A stretch of 64,000 nucleotides of DNA, taken from positions 4,836,001-4,900,000 of the forward strand of contig CM034109.1 in NCBI GenBank assembly GCA_019914945.1, written 5' to 3'. The notes beneath the pieces are model-generated. The model was not told the origin of the DNA. It was given only the letters and a program-made list of their open reading frames with translations, and ran no database searches. Origin of the DNA: Typha latifolia. Taxonomy: Eukaryota; Streptophyta; Magnoliopsida; Poales; Typhaceae. The first letter of the stretch is position 1, and the number at the start of each line of letters is the position of its first letter. Shown one piece after another: positions 1 to 12,226 of this stretch. Position numbers and translations under genes: made by a program.

Positions 1-129
1 CATTCACATGAGGGTGTTCAAATGGGGTCGAGCGCGTTCGAATGCACAAATTGCATTCTCTATCGATGTGAAGATCCTCCAAGGTTGTATCCATGCTCAA
101 GATGACTCAGTGTGGTCCAAATCACATCA
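1..129 (-). repeat. Gypsy element F, end of 3' LTR
   Basis: This is the outer end of the 3' LTR of a minus-strand gypsy element, entering from the left window edge. It carries degenerate copies of the GCGTTCGAACGC motif (around 38-52). It then aligns base by base, with many substitutions, to the LTR edge of the better-preserved elements at 47.7 and 59.4 kb (their 'gaagtccgaatcgtatca'). The LTR would end at 'aatcacatca' (129); the next bases are a decayed version of the usual internal start 'ccaccacgcttccgc'. Confidence 0.6.
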
Positions 130-599
130 TTGCACCATGCTTTCGCTCATTTTTTTCCTCAAAGTGCAAATTCAAGATAACGGTCCATCAATGTTACCTC
201 AGATTCCCAAGTAGCTTGCTCCTATGTCTAACCGACCTTGCTTACCAACACCCCTGTGACTATTCATCCTTCACGTATGACCCTCCTTCGTGCTAGGACC
301 TTCTCTAGAGTGAGCTCAACTACCTCCAATTTAGGCTCGGGTAGTTCTACCGCCACTTGCTCAACTGGACCAACTCAGGTTCCCAAGTTAGATACATGGA
401 AGACCGGGTGAACTCGAGACGATTCGGGTAGACCTAGCTTATATGCAATCACTCCCACCTTCCCTAAAATCTGAAATGGACGAAAGAAGCAATGTGCTAG
501 CTTTTGATTCTAAATAGTTTATATCGAGATTTGTCGGTACAGTTGAAGTCGAACATAGACCCAATTACCAACTTCATAGCTTCTTTCCTGGTGTTTGCG

Positions 600-1330
600 A
601 TCATGCATTTGCTTCATTCGGTTCTGTGCCGTTGCTAGGTGAAGCTTGAGCTGCTTGAGTACTTCATCCTATTCTACTAGTACCTCATCTATGTCGGTCA
701 GGTTAGGTCAGGTGCGCATGGCTGGTCATAGGATCACAATGTTGGGGGCGTGCGCCAAAAGACATCCTCGAAGGGGGTCATCCCAATAGTAGTGTGGTGA
801 GCTGTGTTGTTTGAGTACTCCGCCTAGGGTAGGTAAGCTAGCCATCTCTTCAGTTCCTCCCCGGCAAAGCATCGCAAATATTGCTCGAGGCAGCGATTAA
901 AAACTTTTAATTGCCCGTCAATTTGCGGATGATACGCCGAGCTCATTTTCAGTTCACTACCTTACTGTTTGAAGTACTCTTGCAAAAGTAACTCATGAAG
1001 ATCGAATCATGGTCTGAAACTATTGACTTCGACATTCCATGCAACCGGGCTATTTTTTTCACAAAAATTTATGCTATCTTCTTTGTAATGTACGGGTGCG
1101 CTAGAGCTAAAAAGTGCACACTCTTCGTCAACTGTTCGACCACCACCATTATCACCATATGTCCTCTCACCTGTGGAAGTCCTTCTATGAAGTCCATCAT
1201 TACATCTTCCCAAATTTGCTCTGGAAATGGGAAGGGGTGCAACAGCCCTGTCGATTTTGTCGAATTTATCTTGGTATGTTGACAAATTTCACATGTTGAC
1301 AAATTCTCACCCCTGTCCATACATAATTTT
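600..1330 (-). pseudogene. Gypsy F integrase remnant
   Basis: The zinc-finger end (CEICQHTK) and core start (WEDVMMDFIEGLPQVRG) are readable at 1069-1320. The remainder, 600-1000, is recognisable only by DNA similarity to the integrase of elements A and C, for example the region matching their LKMHLATAQNRMK at 610-650. The finger of F keeps its last cysteine (CEICQ), unlike element A. Below 600 the chromodomain part is scrambled. Non-functional. Confidence 0.75.
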
Positions 1331-1445
1331 GTGTCAACCTCTTATAGGTTCTGAAGGTTCCCTCATGCCCTGCCATAGGAGTATCGTGGAAGTGGCAAAT
1401 CAAAGTCACTCACAGTTTGGGTTTGGCTGATACTCGTACTCGTCC

Positions 1446-2968
1446 TCAGTCTAGTAGTAGACCATCCTTCACTTCTAACCCGGGATAGCTAGATGGTTCT
1501 TCCTCTACCTTCTTCATGAGTTCCCTCATCTCTGGATCTTCCACACATGCAGCTCTAATCTCTGAAAGGAAAGGAAAGACTCGGATAGAAATCATGTCCA
1601 GGTCGACCGGTTCAGGTTGCCGCGATAATGCATTGGCGACCTGATTTTCAATTTCCTTCTTGCACACCAATTTGTGGTCGTAGCCCAACAACTTTATCAC
1701 CGATCATACTGTGCCGGAGTGTGAATCCATTGCCCAAGGAAGTAAGGAAGACATCGCTGGTCTGACGCACCATGAATCGCCGATCGATGAGGTATGATCT
1801 CCATTTGGTGACGGCATGGATAATGGCTAGCATCTCTGGCTCATATGTAGACAACATCTGGTTCTTCATCGACAACGCGTTGCTCATGTACACCACCGGC
1901 CTCCCTTCTTGCATGAGGATAGCCCCAATTCTAGTTCCTGACGCATCATATTTCACCATAAAAGGTTTAGTGAAATTAGGTAATGCCAAGACCAGAGCTG
2001 TAGTTATTTCTTTCTTCAATTCTTCAAAGGCCTTCGTAACTACCTCGGTCCACTGAAACTCTCCCTTCTTCAGTAGTGATGCCAAGGGAGCGGTGATTAT
2101 ACTGTAGTTGGCAACAAATCGATGGTAATAGCTTGTCAATCCAAGGAAGCCCTGCAATTCTTTCAGTGTCTTTGGGATCTGCCATGGCACCATGTTTTGC
2201 ACCTTGAAGGGGTCGACTTCCACTCCCACCGCTGATATGATGTGGTCGAGATACTCCACTCTTGGCTAGCCCCATAAACATTTGGACTCCTTCACCTTCA
2301 GCTCATTGTCCTTCAAAATCTACAATACTTCGCGAAGGTGAATAAGATGCTCCCTTCATGAACAACTGTACACAAGGATGTCGTCGAAGAAGATAAGCAC
2401 AAACCGCCTTAATAGCACCCTAAAGACATCATTCATCAACCCTTGGAAGGTGGCAGGGACATTAGTGAGCCAAAAGGTGTGTGAAATGCAATCTTGTGCA
2501 CATCCTCGGGCCTCACAAGGATTTGGTGGTAGCTAGCTCGCAAGTCTAACTTGCTGAAGTAAGAGGCTCCCAAGAGCTCATCCAAGAGTTCTTCAATGAT
2601 AGGGATGGGATACCTATCCTTCACCATGATGGCATTGAGTGCACGGTAATCCACACAAAATCACCATATTTCGTCCTTCTTCTGCACTAGGAGCATCGGT
2701 GATAAGTACGAGCTCCGACTCAATTGGATGATTTCGTTGTCCATCATCTCCTTGACAAGCCTTGTGATCTCCTCCTTTTGCACAAATGGGTACCGGTAGT
2801 GCCACACATTAGCCGGTTCCACTCCGGGAGTAATCTCAATGCGGCGGTCTTGGGGTCGAGCTGGCGACATGCCACATGGCTCTTCAAACACCTCACTGAA
2901 TTGTGTTGAATCTTCAAAAGAACCCCTCGGCATACGCCGTTCGCTCGGAGCGTTGTGCCGTCTCCCAA
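1446..2968 (-). pseudogene. Gypsy F protease-RT-RNase H remnant
   Basis: Protease residues around GDGTTLRANGV (about 2935-2968) run into the RT N-terminus (2661-2933, with PVEPANVWHYRYPF-like residues). RT then continues at 2436-2654 ([16 protein letters not shown] and [14 protein letters not shown]) and the thumb/RNase H at 1648-2259 (FLGLTSYYHRFVANY). The RNase H tail (KLLGYDHKLVCKKEIENQVA) lies at 1446-1700. Each block is in a different frame. The RT active-site region falls in the frame-broken gap at 2260-2435. This encoded a retroelement polymerase and is now inactive. Confidence 0.85.
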
Positions 2969-2997
2969 AGCTACATTGAATCCAGAGGTAGCATCTT

Positions 2998-3498
2998 GTT
3001 ACGATTTAGCTAGTTATGAGTTTTGTTTATTCTTTTGTTTTAGAAGTAACTTTTGTTTTGGGAAGATTAGGATTCCTAGAGGATTTTTGGCAGTCACATT
3101 CGAACGCGACTATTGGACGCCTGCATACTTTTGCAAAAATAGAGAACATGTCTAGTGTGTTTGAGTTTGAATGAGCCATTCGAACACCTTCACACGTTCG
3201 CAATGAAAGAGAACGCGAAATCCGCGTTCGAACGCATTTGGTTGTGTTCGAACGCAATCGGCGAACTGTATTATCTTAGGGATATCTTTTAATTATCTTA
3301 GGATTATCTTTTAATTATTTGTTGATAGATGGAAGGCAACCTAGAGGATTATTGATGAAATATTGAAGTTTCCTTCCCAACTCTCTCTCTTTCCTCCAAC
3401 GCCATCCAATCTTGGACATCGTCTTCTTCCTCCAACGGCATCCAATCTGATTGGTCCACTCTCTCTCCTTTTGTCTAGCTTGATGCTCTACCCCACTA
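2998..3498 (+). repeat. Gypsy-family LTR piece, plus orientation
   Basis: The segment starts TGTTACGATTTAG, resembling the TGATACGATC terminus of the local gypsy LTRs. It has a motif cluster at 3090-3260 with full and partial GCGTTCGAACGC sites. It is cut off at 3499 where the LTR of element E begins. Its start coincides with the break in element F, so it probably inserted into F's protease region. The 3' end is not seen, so the boundaries are inferred. Confidence 0.45.
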
Positions 3499-4320
3499 TG
3501 ATAAGCTACATAATGATTCCTTTAAGATCTAAATTTATTGCAGAAAGCAGTCTGCACAACCGAGGTAAAATATTCACTAAATATTCTCCCGTAGTCATAA
3601 AATTACCAAACCAAATGGAATCAATTCGTAACTCCCTAATCTACAAGTTTTTTGTATTTATGCACTTTACAAATTCGAACTGAAAACTGGGACAAAAACA
3701 TGGCATATTGTGGATCATGGTGGTAGTGATGGGTGGAGTGGATGTTAGGGTTATGGATGATAATGGAGATGAGGGTGGATAATTGATGTTGTCTAAGGGA
3801 TAAAGACGAAGGAGAAGAAGTGGTCGAGATCCCAAATAAGAGGGAGGACTCGACAAACGAGTGAGATTAGAAGTTAGGAGAGACCTTGCCAATGGTAAAT
3901 GTGGTAGGATGGTAAAGAGGGATGAGGGAGATTAATGTAGAGAGAAGATAGAGATGCAAGAAACCAATATTCCAATAATATAATAATTTTGGCTACCATC
4001 CACACCTTCATAGAGGCTAGCCAACAAGCCAAAATAACAATAATTAACCCTAATTCTAGTGGGCTCCCGTCGATCACGTTCAAACGCACCCGATCGTGTT
4101 CGAACGTACAAAAGGCGTTCTCTATCGATGCGAACCTAATGCAGACATTTGAACACACTTGACCGCGTTCGAATGTGCATTTCGCGTTCTCTATTTTTGT
4201 GAACCTAATGCAGACGTTCGAACGCGACCACTTTCACGTTCGAACGTGACCTACAAAAATTTTATTTTAATGAAAATAAATAACTAATGTAATAAGAAAA
4301 GACTCTAACAATGAGTATCA
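3499..4320 (-). repeat. Gypsy element E, 3' LTR (TGATA...TATCA)
   Basis: Minus-strand LTR of about 822 bp, bounded by 'tgataagc' at 3499 and 'gagtatca' at 4320. Its reverse complement aligns over most of its length to the intact solo LTR at 43130-44009: same GCGTTCGAACGC cluster, same 'gaacctaatgcagacgttcg' block, same ends. The next bases (4321 on) are the usual internal 3' start ('gcccaccacgctttcccc'), which confirms the boundary. Confidence 0.8.
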
Positions 4321-5316
4321 GCCCACCACGCTTTCCCCACCTTGCCCTCAAGGTATAAAGTGGGGGAAATGCTCCAAGATGTCCGTCTCCAACTCCTATG
4401 TTGCCTCATCGGATGGCTTGTCAAGCCACTTGACTAGAACCTCCATCTCTAATCTAGTACCATGACGTCGTCGTCGCCTAGCAAGTACACGAATTAGCTC
4501 TATGAACTCTGTCTCCTTTAATGGCTCCGGTAGAACTGATCCTACGACGTGATGATCTCCAATCCGCTCCCAATAATGAAACATGGAAGCAGGATGCACT
4601 CTCGACCCCTCCGGCATCTCCAAACGATATGCAACTAGACCGATATGCTCTAACACCCAAAACAGACCAAAATAGTGATGTGCTAACTTTTGGTTACGCA
4701 TCGGACGTAAGATCACTTGACCATACGATTGTACCCTCACAAACACCCAACTGCAGATGTCGAACTCCTGCTCCCGACGGCTACGATCATAAACTTGCTT
4801 CATACAGTTTGAGCAAGTTTAAGATGGGCACGTAACCTCCTCAATGTGGCATCTCTATCCATCAAAGCAAAGTCCACCTCCGTCCAATCTGCAGATGCCA
4901 CTAGATCATAAGCGCATAATGTCGGAGTTGTGCGCCCATACACAACCTCAAATGGAGTCATGCCAATACTACTGTGGTAAGCGGTGTTGTAAGACCACTC
5001 CACCCATGGTAAGAACTCCAACCATCGTCTTGGCATCTCTCCAACAAAGCACCTCAAGTACTGCTCAATGTCTCGATTAACCACTTCGGTTTGGCCGTCC
5101 GTTTGTGGATGGTAGGCCGAACTGAAGTTCAATCGAGTCCCCTATGATCTGAAAAACTCCATTCAAAAGTCGCTCATAAATACACGATCATAATCGGAGA
5201 CAATCATGCATGGCATGCCATGGATTTTATAATCATACCCTAGCAATTTTGTGACCCATCTCTACTATGCCAGAGTATAAATACGCTGTCCCATAAAGTA
5301 TGGAAGGCTCATTTGT
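4321..5316 (-). mobile_element. Gypsy element E, truncated internal region
   Basis: Only the 3' part of the internal region survives: chromodomain, integrase C-terminus and part of the integrase core. It then jumps directly into an RNase H fragment (about 5225-5312). The segment stops near 5316 in unrelated AT-rich DNA, so the 5' half and 5' LTR are absent. Confidence 0.8.
4396..5312 (-). pseudogene. Gypsy E integrase-chromodomain, internally deleted
   Basis: 4800-5132 encodes integrase from FSSAYHPQTDGQTEVVNRD through the GMTPFEVVYGRT block. 4396-4803 encodes the C-terminal domain and chromodomain (VKWLDKPSDEAT). Upstream (5133-5215) the HGMPCMIVSDYDRVF stretch is readable after a stop. At 5225-5312 the sequence instead matches the RNase H tail (KLLGYD). 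The region between RNase H and the middle of the integrase, including the zinc finger and first catalytic Asp, has therefore been deleted. Inactive fragment. Confidence 0.8.
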
Positions 5317-6818
5317 TAGATTTATTTTAGCTTATTACTCTGGATTCCATATAAAAATGTTTGATCAACATATCATGTGATTATCATGTTGACTCTATCC
5401 GTGTGAGAGGTATGCATATTTGGTGGTGTATATTTTAGTGGACACAGTGCTGTTGGGAAGTTGGTGTACCATGATGCATTGTTAGAGCTTTATATGTGTT
5501 GTAGTTCCAATTTAGGTACATAATGGATATGATTTAACTGCTTCAAATTGTATGAATTTTTGTTTATATTTTATAAAAGTAAGATAGTTTCTGGCAGATG
5601 CTTTCGAACGCAAATGGAAGGCATTCGAACACCTGATTTTGAGCCTAGGGCAAGCTAATACAGGCCAGCTAGCTGATGTGAAATAATTTCTTCGTTAATA
5701 TTTTTTTCTTGCTTTGATTTTGTAATAGTTATTTGCTTGTTTGCTAAAGAATAAGAATTTTTGGCTAGGTGTTCAAATGCTAGATGGGGCATTCCAATGC
5801 CTGCATCACGTTCGCACATATAAAGGCATTGTTTTTATATTTGGCTATACTTCATTTGCTAATTATGACTTATAATGTTTGAGCTTTATCAGCATCCTTG
5901 ACTTGCTAATTATGACTTTCATGTTTGAGCTTTATGGAATAGTAAGTATAATTGGATATCATTTTCATTCAGTTTTGCATGTTTTTGAAGTGGCCAAAGT
6001 TATGCTTTATAGGATTTGGCTTGAAAATATTAATTTGAGGAATTGGTCATTTATCATTTTATCAACTTAATTTTATTTTACATACTTGTAATTCATGGGT
6101 GTCCAGTTACTTTTATTCTTCGCAAGAACCTTTCAAATCTATAGCAAAAATTGTATCTTCATCATAGAATGATTGTTGTAACTAGAATTTTGTTTAGGAA
6201 TTGTTTTGTTACAAATTTGTTATGGAGAAGATTGGTAATCTAATTTTATGTATTGACAAATTTATTGACACAAAATACTTAGAAATATGTCTTGCAATTT
6301 TCAAATATCGCAAACACAAGTCAAATGAATGTTTCTTCAAATTGGAGGTTTGGGTCTCCCTTAGTTTTGTGAAATCACTTTACCTCTATGCTTCTTTTAT
6401 AGAGTGTGTGGAACACCTAGAAGTAAGAAAGTAAAATTCTAGTGCTGGCCAATCAGTTTGCACCGAATTTACTTATAATTCTTAGAAAACCCAGGCTTAT
6501 TTTCCTGCACATTTCAAATTGTATAGAACATAGTTAGAACCAAGTTATACCATAATCCTAATATGCTTCCTCTTTGGCTATAACTTGGATCTCTTCGCAC
6601 GAATAAATCTTCCACAAGTAATATAACTTGATTATACAAATTTTCGAAATTATACAACATGTTTTAGAACTATTTTGTGTCCACAAAATTTACCATTACG
6701 TAAAATTGCAGTTACAAAACGTGTCATAATTTGTGTTGCATGGTCAACCAAAACAATCATCAAAGAGGCAAACAATTCTTATTTCCTTAGAGAGAAATAT
6801 TTATATTTCAAATCTAAC
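5317..6818. other. AT-rich region without a recognisable gene
   Basis: No credible coding region is seen. Motif half-sites related to GCGTTCGAACGC occur at 5600-5640 and 5770-5815 ('ctttcgaacgcaaatgg', 'cattcgaacacc'), suggesting a badly decayed LTR of the same families. The two short open frames at 5879-6070 and 6201-6434 have no domain and AT-driven composition. Confidence 0.5.
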
Positions 6819-7260
6819 TGATATGATCCGACCATGAAGGGCAACTCAGTTAGGCTAAGTCGAGTTAAGTCTAATTAATTATTTTTGCTATTTAGTTTTA
6901 AATTTAAATTAAAACAAATAATCCGCATATGTAACTCAGTAAGTCAAGCCGTATCCGTCCCAGAATGGCTTTGCTCCTATAAATAGGCATGGCCATTATT
7001 TATCTTATCATCATGGAATGAATGTTAGCTTAGTTAAATTCCTCTCTTGCTTTTATTATTAGCTATTTAATTTCTAGAATTAGTAACCCTAATTTTACCT
7101 TCAAACTCTATCCATTATCTACTTCGATGAGCCGCCCACTAGTATAGCCAACCTCCACCACTCGTCGATGACCGCCGCAACATCGCTTTTACTATTTCTG
7201 TCCAGTTTCAACTTTCCCTCACACTTTCCTTCATATCTATTCATCCCAACTTCAAAATTA
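6819..7260 (+). repeat. LTR remnant related to the solo LTR at 21.7 kb
   Basis: It begins TGATATGATCCGACC and follows the same order of blocks as the reverse complement of 21661-22232: a 'gttaggcta...cgagtt' start, 'aataatccgcat', a TATA-like 'cctataaatagg' near 6971, then 'gatgaccgccgcaa'. The right end is not clear. No internal retroelement sequence adjoins it, so it is a solo or truncated LTR. Confidence 0.5.
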
Positions 7261-7639
7261 CTTAACCAAGACACCTGAAGCTATCACCTATAAAAATTTC
7301 AAATTTTTCCTATGAACAGATTAGTCCAAATTTCAATTGTAAAACTAACCAGGATATAAATCCTGACATTGTTTTGTACTTGACGTAATAAGTGACAACT
7401 ATAAGATAAAGGATGAATTCTATTTTCTCAAAAGACATAAAGGGATGAATCCTGTCAATTGTTAATGAGTTTCAATTTAACTTTTCTTGGTTTAATTCCT
7501 GCAGCCCAGAAACTATTTAGGTCAATGTGAAGCACCGATTGTCAAGTAAAAGAATTCTCTTTCGCATAAGTCCAAAATTGTTAAATGTACAGTTTAAATT
7601 CCAATCCAAATCTTAGATGACTAATAAATGATAGTTAGG

Positions 7640-8199
7640 CGTATATGCAATTAGTGCTTCACGTTTGACCTCTTTTCCAAAATGTACTAGTAATCAATAT
7701 ACCTCAAACTACATGCCATGTGATACACAATTTCCATTGTTATGATCTTGATACCATTTTCCAGTCATTTTATGTCTGATCTTGATACCATTTTCCAGTC
7801 ATTTTATGTCTGTATCTTAGCCAAGTGTGGAGCTTGTTCTATAATTGTTACTTTTTCTTCTCGTTTCTTTTGAGTATCATATTATAAACTCTTTCTTGGG
7901 ATTTAATAAATTACATGTCTAAAGAGTAGTTACATACAAATACAGGAGATCCCCAACGTAAACATTTCATAATTAGATAAGTTCTAAATAGACTCCTATT
8001 TCAATAATCCCACGATTTAGATATATATAGGAGGTCCACTGTCGGAAAAAATCTATAATTAAATAAGTTGTAAATAGCCTCCTATTTCGATGACCATTCC
8101 TATATTTAGGTTTCCTTTATTAGGACCCAAGTCCTCCATAGCAAGTATACAATTTCAATTTACACATATTCTTAAAAGTTAATTTTATTGTTTTTAGAT
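7640..8199 (+). promoter_or_regulatory. Upstream region of peptide gene copy 1, TATA segment missing
   Basis: This region aligns to 11281-11823 upstream of copy 2 over several hundred bases. In copy 2 the stretch after 'tttcctttattagga' continues through 'tcctctatatatacaaccc'. In copy 1 the corresponding ~30 bases are absent and the sequence runs straight from 'attaggaccca' to 'agtcctccatagcaag'. Copy 1 therefore lacks the obvious TATA box that copy 2 keeps. Confidence 0.65.
7743..7810 (+). repeat. 34-bp direct duplication (two copies)
   Basis: 'tgatcttgataccatttt' starts at 7743 and again at 7777, giving two perfect 34-bp copies. The homologous upstream region of gene copy 2 (11330-11360) has only one copy, so the duplication arose after the gene duplication. 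Confidence 0.9.
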
Positions 8200-8430
8200 A
8201 TGGCCATAGTTCTTGCTTGGACATTGTTGATCTTGTTTGCAAGCACAATAGTCACGAACGTGTCAATTGATAACATAGGGAACCAATCGATTAGAACAGA
8301 TGTTTCAATCTACCACCCTTGGGACAGCAAATGCCAACCAAAGCTAGTCAACCCTCCTAGCAGTTGTTGTGAAGATATAAAACACTGTCGTAATCCATCG
8401 GTGGTTGTTCAAGGCAAGGGAGGATTATAG
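8200..8430 (+). CDS. Small secreted Cys-containing peptide, copy 1
   Basis: Open frame of 76 codons starting at ATG 8200. Residues 1 to about 20 are hydrophobic (WTLLILFASTIVTNV), a plausible signal peptide. The mature part has four cysteines, in SKCQ, SSCCED and KHCRN, which would allow two disulfides. I do not recognise the family. Support for it being real: the frame is conserved at homologous positions in copy 2 (11824-21655), both flanks are duplicated as well, and the cysteine-bearing segment is where the two copies differ most. Translation may read through a longer spliced message, since only one exon is visible. The upstream region has lost the TATA segment present in copy 2, so expression is uncertain. 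It could also be a pseudogene that happens to remain open. Confidence 0.5.
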   Translation: MAIVLAWTLLILFASTIVTNVSIDNIGNQSIRTDVSIYHPWDSKCQPKLVNPPSSCCEDIKHCRNPSVVVQGKGGL

Positions 8431-11280
8431 AGTTTGCAGCCTCTTGCGTCCTCACTTTGACCCGATGATAGTATTTATCACTATATAGAGGCCTTTAAAA
8501 TTAGCTAAACTCTGGTAACTTTTCTATAATTTTGCCCATTGTATTTAAACTGTAACCATTTCACCAAGCTATAAAAATTATATAATGATTGTGATATTTT
8601 ATGTATTAATTTAAAGTGTTAATTACACTTAGTCTCCTAAACTATCACCATTTTTTGAGGTACCACATGAACTTTCTTTTACCACATAGACCCTTGACTT
8701 AAGAAAATTCTTAGATTAAAGAGTATAATTCTTAATTTAGTCATCCATGTGGATATATTTCTTAGTTCATGGGTAATCTACGAATAATTAAAAAGTTGAA
8801 GGTTCTCCAGATGGTCATTGATTGAAGTCCTTTTGCTCGAACCTCATGCTTCGATGAATTACCCCGTGAACTTAGATTAAATACTCATTTGATTGTCCTC
8901 AAGTTGATGTGGATCAAACACTTGAACTCTTCTTGTTTGTGTAGATTTTCCTTTAGACAATTCAATTAAAATTCTCCAGTACTAAATGATCAATCTCCTA
9001 TTTAGCATAGCACTCGGACATATGTAATATCTCTTCTCATACTTTAGTAGAAAGTACACTCCGTGAGTAAACCTCAAATTCGTAGATAATGAATTTGAAG
9101 TTTCTCGAGTTCTCATTGGACTGATCCTCCCCCTAACCTCTTATTCAACTCTTTATAATTGCTACAAGTGTATCTGATGTTTCACTAGCACCTAGACTAA
9201 TAATTCCTCACAAAATAATAGAAATTGAATCCTTGGATTGGATGGATGACTTTGTCTATCTCTAGATTCCTTTATAAGTGTGGTAAAGCATCTCTAGTTC
9301 GTAATAGGAGATTCACTAAATAAAATATTAGCATTGAATATGTTTTTGAACTTTCCTTACTGTTCTATGTAATTGGCTTGATCATGCTCAACTTTAGTGT
9401 TCTTACAAAAACTTGTGTCATAGATTGAATCAACAATGTTTTTGAACTATGATAATCATGCCATGTGTATTAGACATTGCACCATGTATCACCAAGTAGT
9501 TAGATCTCATCATTGGTAATACTCTTGTACTCACTCAGCTAGGGTTAAGAGCAAAATGTATATATATTACTTATATGTATTCTTTTCATTGACGCTTTTC
9601 ATCTTCACCGCGATTAGGAATCTCTCTTTCTACTCTTTGCTATTGAATTAATTCAAATTATCTGCACATATAAAAAGACCATAAGAATTCAAATAGCTAG
9701 AAGGTATTAAAGTGTACAACATACAAAATATACATCTCATTTGATAATTAAAATATATATAATAGGTACAAATATTATCAAAAAATTATAAAACTAAAAT
9801 AACAGGTCGCAATTTTGTCAATAAGCTATGAAACCAAAATAAGAAGGATTAATATTATCAATAAACTATGAAACCAAAATAACAAGACATGCTGTCAATA
9901 AACTTCAAAACTAAAATAACAAGGATGAATTTTGTTAATAAACTTTGGTAAATTTAACTATACAAACTACTAGTACTAATTACTAATATTATTAACAGAA
10001 AAAAATGGAAATCTAATTAAGTGATCCAACGAAATAAAGAGGATGTTCTCAATAAATGGCCTCACAAATCCTTACAAATTGGAAAAGAATTTACTGCAGA
10101 ATACTGACAAAAATTTCGAACTCCAACAAAAATTTAAATAATAGCCTCAAAACATTGCAAAAATAACTAAACAATGCTACCAAATGTTAACATCAACACC
10201 TTTATACCTACATTAGCAATACTAAATAACAAAACAATATCGACAGTGAGAATGCAAAATAACTAGTCAAAAAAATGGACCAGGCCTAAAGTGGCTGGCT
10301 TACCCGTGATGAAGAACAACTTTTAATGAAATCCTAGACAAGATTTCAAGGAGGCACACGATTGTGAAGCAAAAATTGTAGAATAAAAGAAGACGATGAC
10401 TACAACAGATATTCCCAAGAAAAACCTTATTTTGTTCTTCAAGTATAAAGGAAGAAAATTAAAAAAAACTTTTTTTATTCAAAGTTATTAATTGGTGTCT
10501 CTCCAAATGGACAACCATACTCAAGTATTGAAAGGATAAAATTGAAAGAAAAATAAGGAAATAGCCTCAAGTGCAAGAAAAAATAAAAAATGACCTTGCC
10601 TCACAAAATTGAAAATCAAGTGAATTTTTTATGTAAATAATCTAAAAATTTATGTAGACATAAATTTTCAAAGTTCTCAATATAGATCTAAAGAATTATT
10701 CTTCCCTCTCAAATAAATTCTCCTCTATTTTTTTAGAAACTGACTAGCATAGTAAAAAAAGTAAACATGAAATAGCAAGATGAAAGGAGAAATTCTCTCA
10801 AAGGAATCAAATCAAGTTCAAAATTTCCCAAGTCAATCTAAGGTGACAACCACAAAAGCAAAAATTGTCTCCAATAGTTTTATATCAAATTCAAATTCAC
10901 AATCCCAATAATCCATTTGACTCTAGGTGATGAAAATATACGCAAATCAAGTCATTGATATCAAAAAAAGATCTCATATGATCAATTCAAGAAAAAGCCG
11001 AATGAGATCTCAAACTCACAAAAAACTTCAAAATTGTTAAAATCCATCTAAGCTCTCAAAACTTTGGCATATAACCTAGATGCATGATATTAATCACTAA
11101 TCTTCACATAATATTCAATCATGTAGAAATTGATCTATATAAGTCAAACATTAATCCACGCTACAAGTCAAACCAATCGATGACCAATGTAAGAAGATAA
11201 CTTTGATATGCAAATGTGGCTTTCACACTTATGAATTAAGGTATCCCTTTTTTGAATCTTTTCAATTCATGTTTGATGCT
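8431..11280. other. Flank of the duplicated gene and repeat fragments
   Basis: 8431 to about 8920 is the 3' flank of copy 1 and matches 22240-22660 behind copy 2 (for example 'ggcctttaaaatta', 'taatgattgtgat'). Around 9520-9560 a piece resembles the Tekay-like LTR ('actcactcagctagggttaag', compare 18570-18600). At 10560-10641 a decayed end of the AT-rich inverted-repeat family is readable ('ccttgcctcacaaaattg... gtaaataatc'). No coding region is supported elsewhere. Confidence 0.55.
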
Positions 11281-11737
11281 CCAAAATGTATGGAGTAATT
11301 AGTGGAACTAAAATTACATGCCATGTGATAGACAATTTCAATTGTTATGATCTTTATATCTCGTTCTCTTTGTATCCTAGACAAGTGTGAAGCTTGTTCT
11401 ATAATTGTTACACTTTCTCCCCTTTTCTTTCAAGTATCATATTGTAGCCTCTTTCTTGAGACTAATAAATTATGTGCCTACAGATTTCCTTTAAAAAAAA
11501 AAGGATAGAGTAGTTACATACCAATACAAGAGATCCACCAGCATAAACATTCCATAATTACATAAGTTCTAAATATACATATTTTGGTAATCACATAACT
11601 TAGATAGATATGATATAGGAGGTCCACTGTTGAAAATATTACATAATTAAATAAGTTGCAAATAACCTCTAATTCTGATAACCACTCCTAAATATTTAGG
11701 TTTCCTTTATTAGGATCTTGGGATCCTAATTTCTCCT

Positions 11738-11747
11738 CTATATATAC
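11738..11747 (+). promoter_or_regulatory. Probable TATA box of gene copy 2
   Basis: 'ctatatatac' lies 77 bp upstream of the copy 2 start codon (11824), which suits a plant TATA box with a short leader. It is absent from copy 1. Confidence 0.6.
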
Positions 11748-12226
11748 AACCCATGTCCTCGATACCAAGTATACAATTCCAAATTAGACATATGCTTGAA
11801 AGTTAATTTAATTGTTTATAGATATGGTTAGAGTTCTTGCTTGCATATTGTTGATGTTGTTTGCAAGCACGATATTCACGAACATAACTAGTGGTGACAT
11901 AGGATACAAACTAATTGATATGATTCGAGTGAGCTAGGTTAGTCTAGAAGATGGGCTTTAGGCCAATTGGTCCACTCAAAGGGTATTGGGCTGGGCTCAA
12001 TACAGTTATCCACTCTATTTGCTTATTTACTTACTGCATTTGCTTTAGTTTAATCCCATATTTGGTAATGGGCTAAGCACACTTATATCTCCCTCTTATA
12101 AATAGGAGGGCTAATCTTCACTTGAGGATCATAGATGAATTATTATGAAACTTCTGGTTTGAGCCCACTTCTCCCTCTTCTATTAGTCTAGGACTTGACT
12201 CATCATGGTTATGTCCCTCTCCCCCG

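Larger units (their letters stand above)
130..2992 (-). mobile_element. Decayed Ty3/gypsy chromovirus F, internal region
   Basis: This is the internal region of an old gypsy element read on the minus strand. From high to low coordinates the order is a protease fragment, reverse transcriptase, RNase H, integrase zinc finger and core, then a scrambled chromodomain/3' end. Every domain is broken by frameshifts and stops. The protease is cut just upstream of 2992, where an LTR of opposite orientation begins, so gag and the 5' LTR are missing. It belongs to the same broad family as elements A-E but is much more diverged, which implies an older insertion. Confidence 0.85.
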
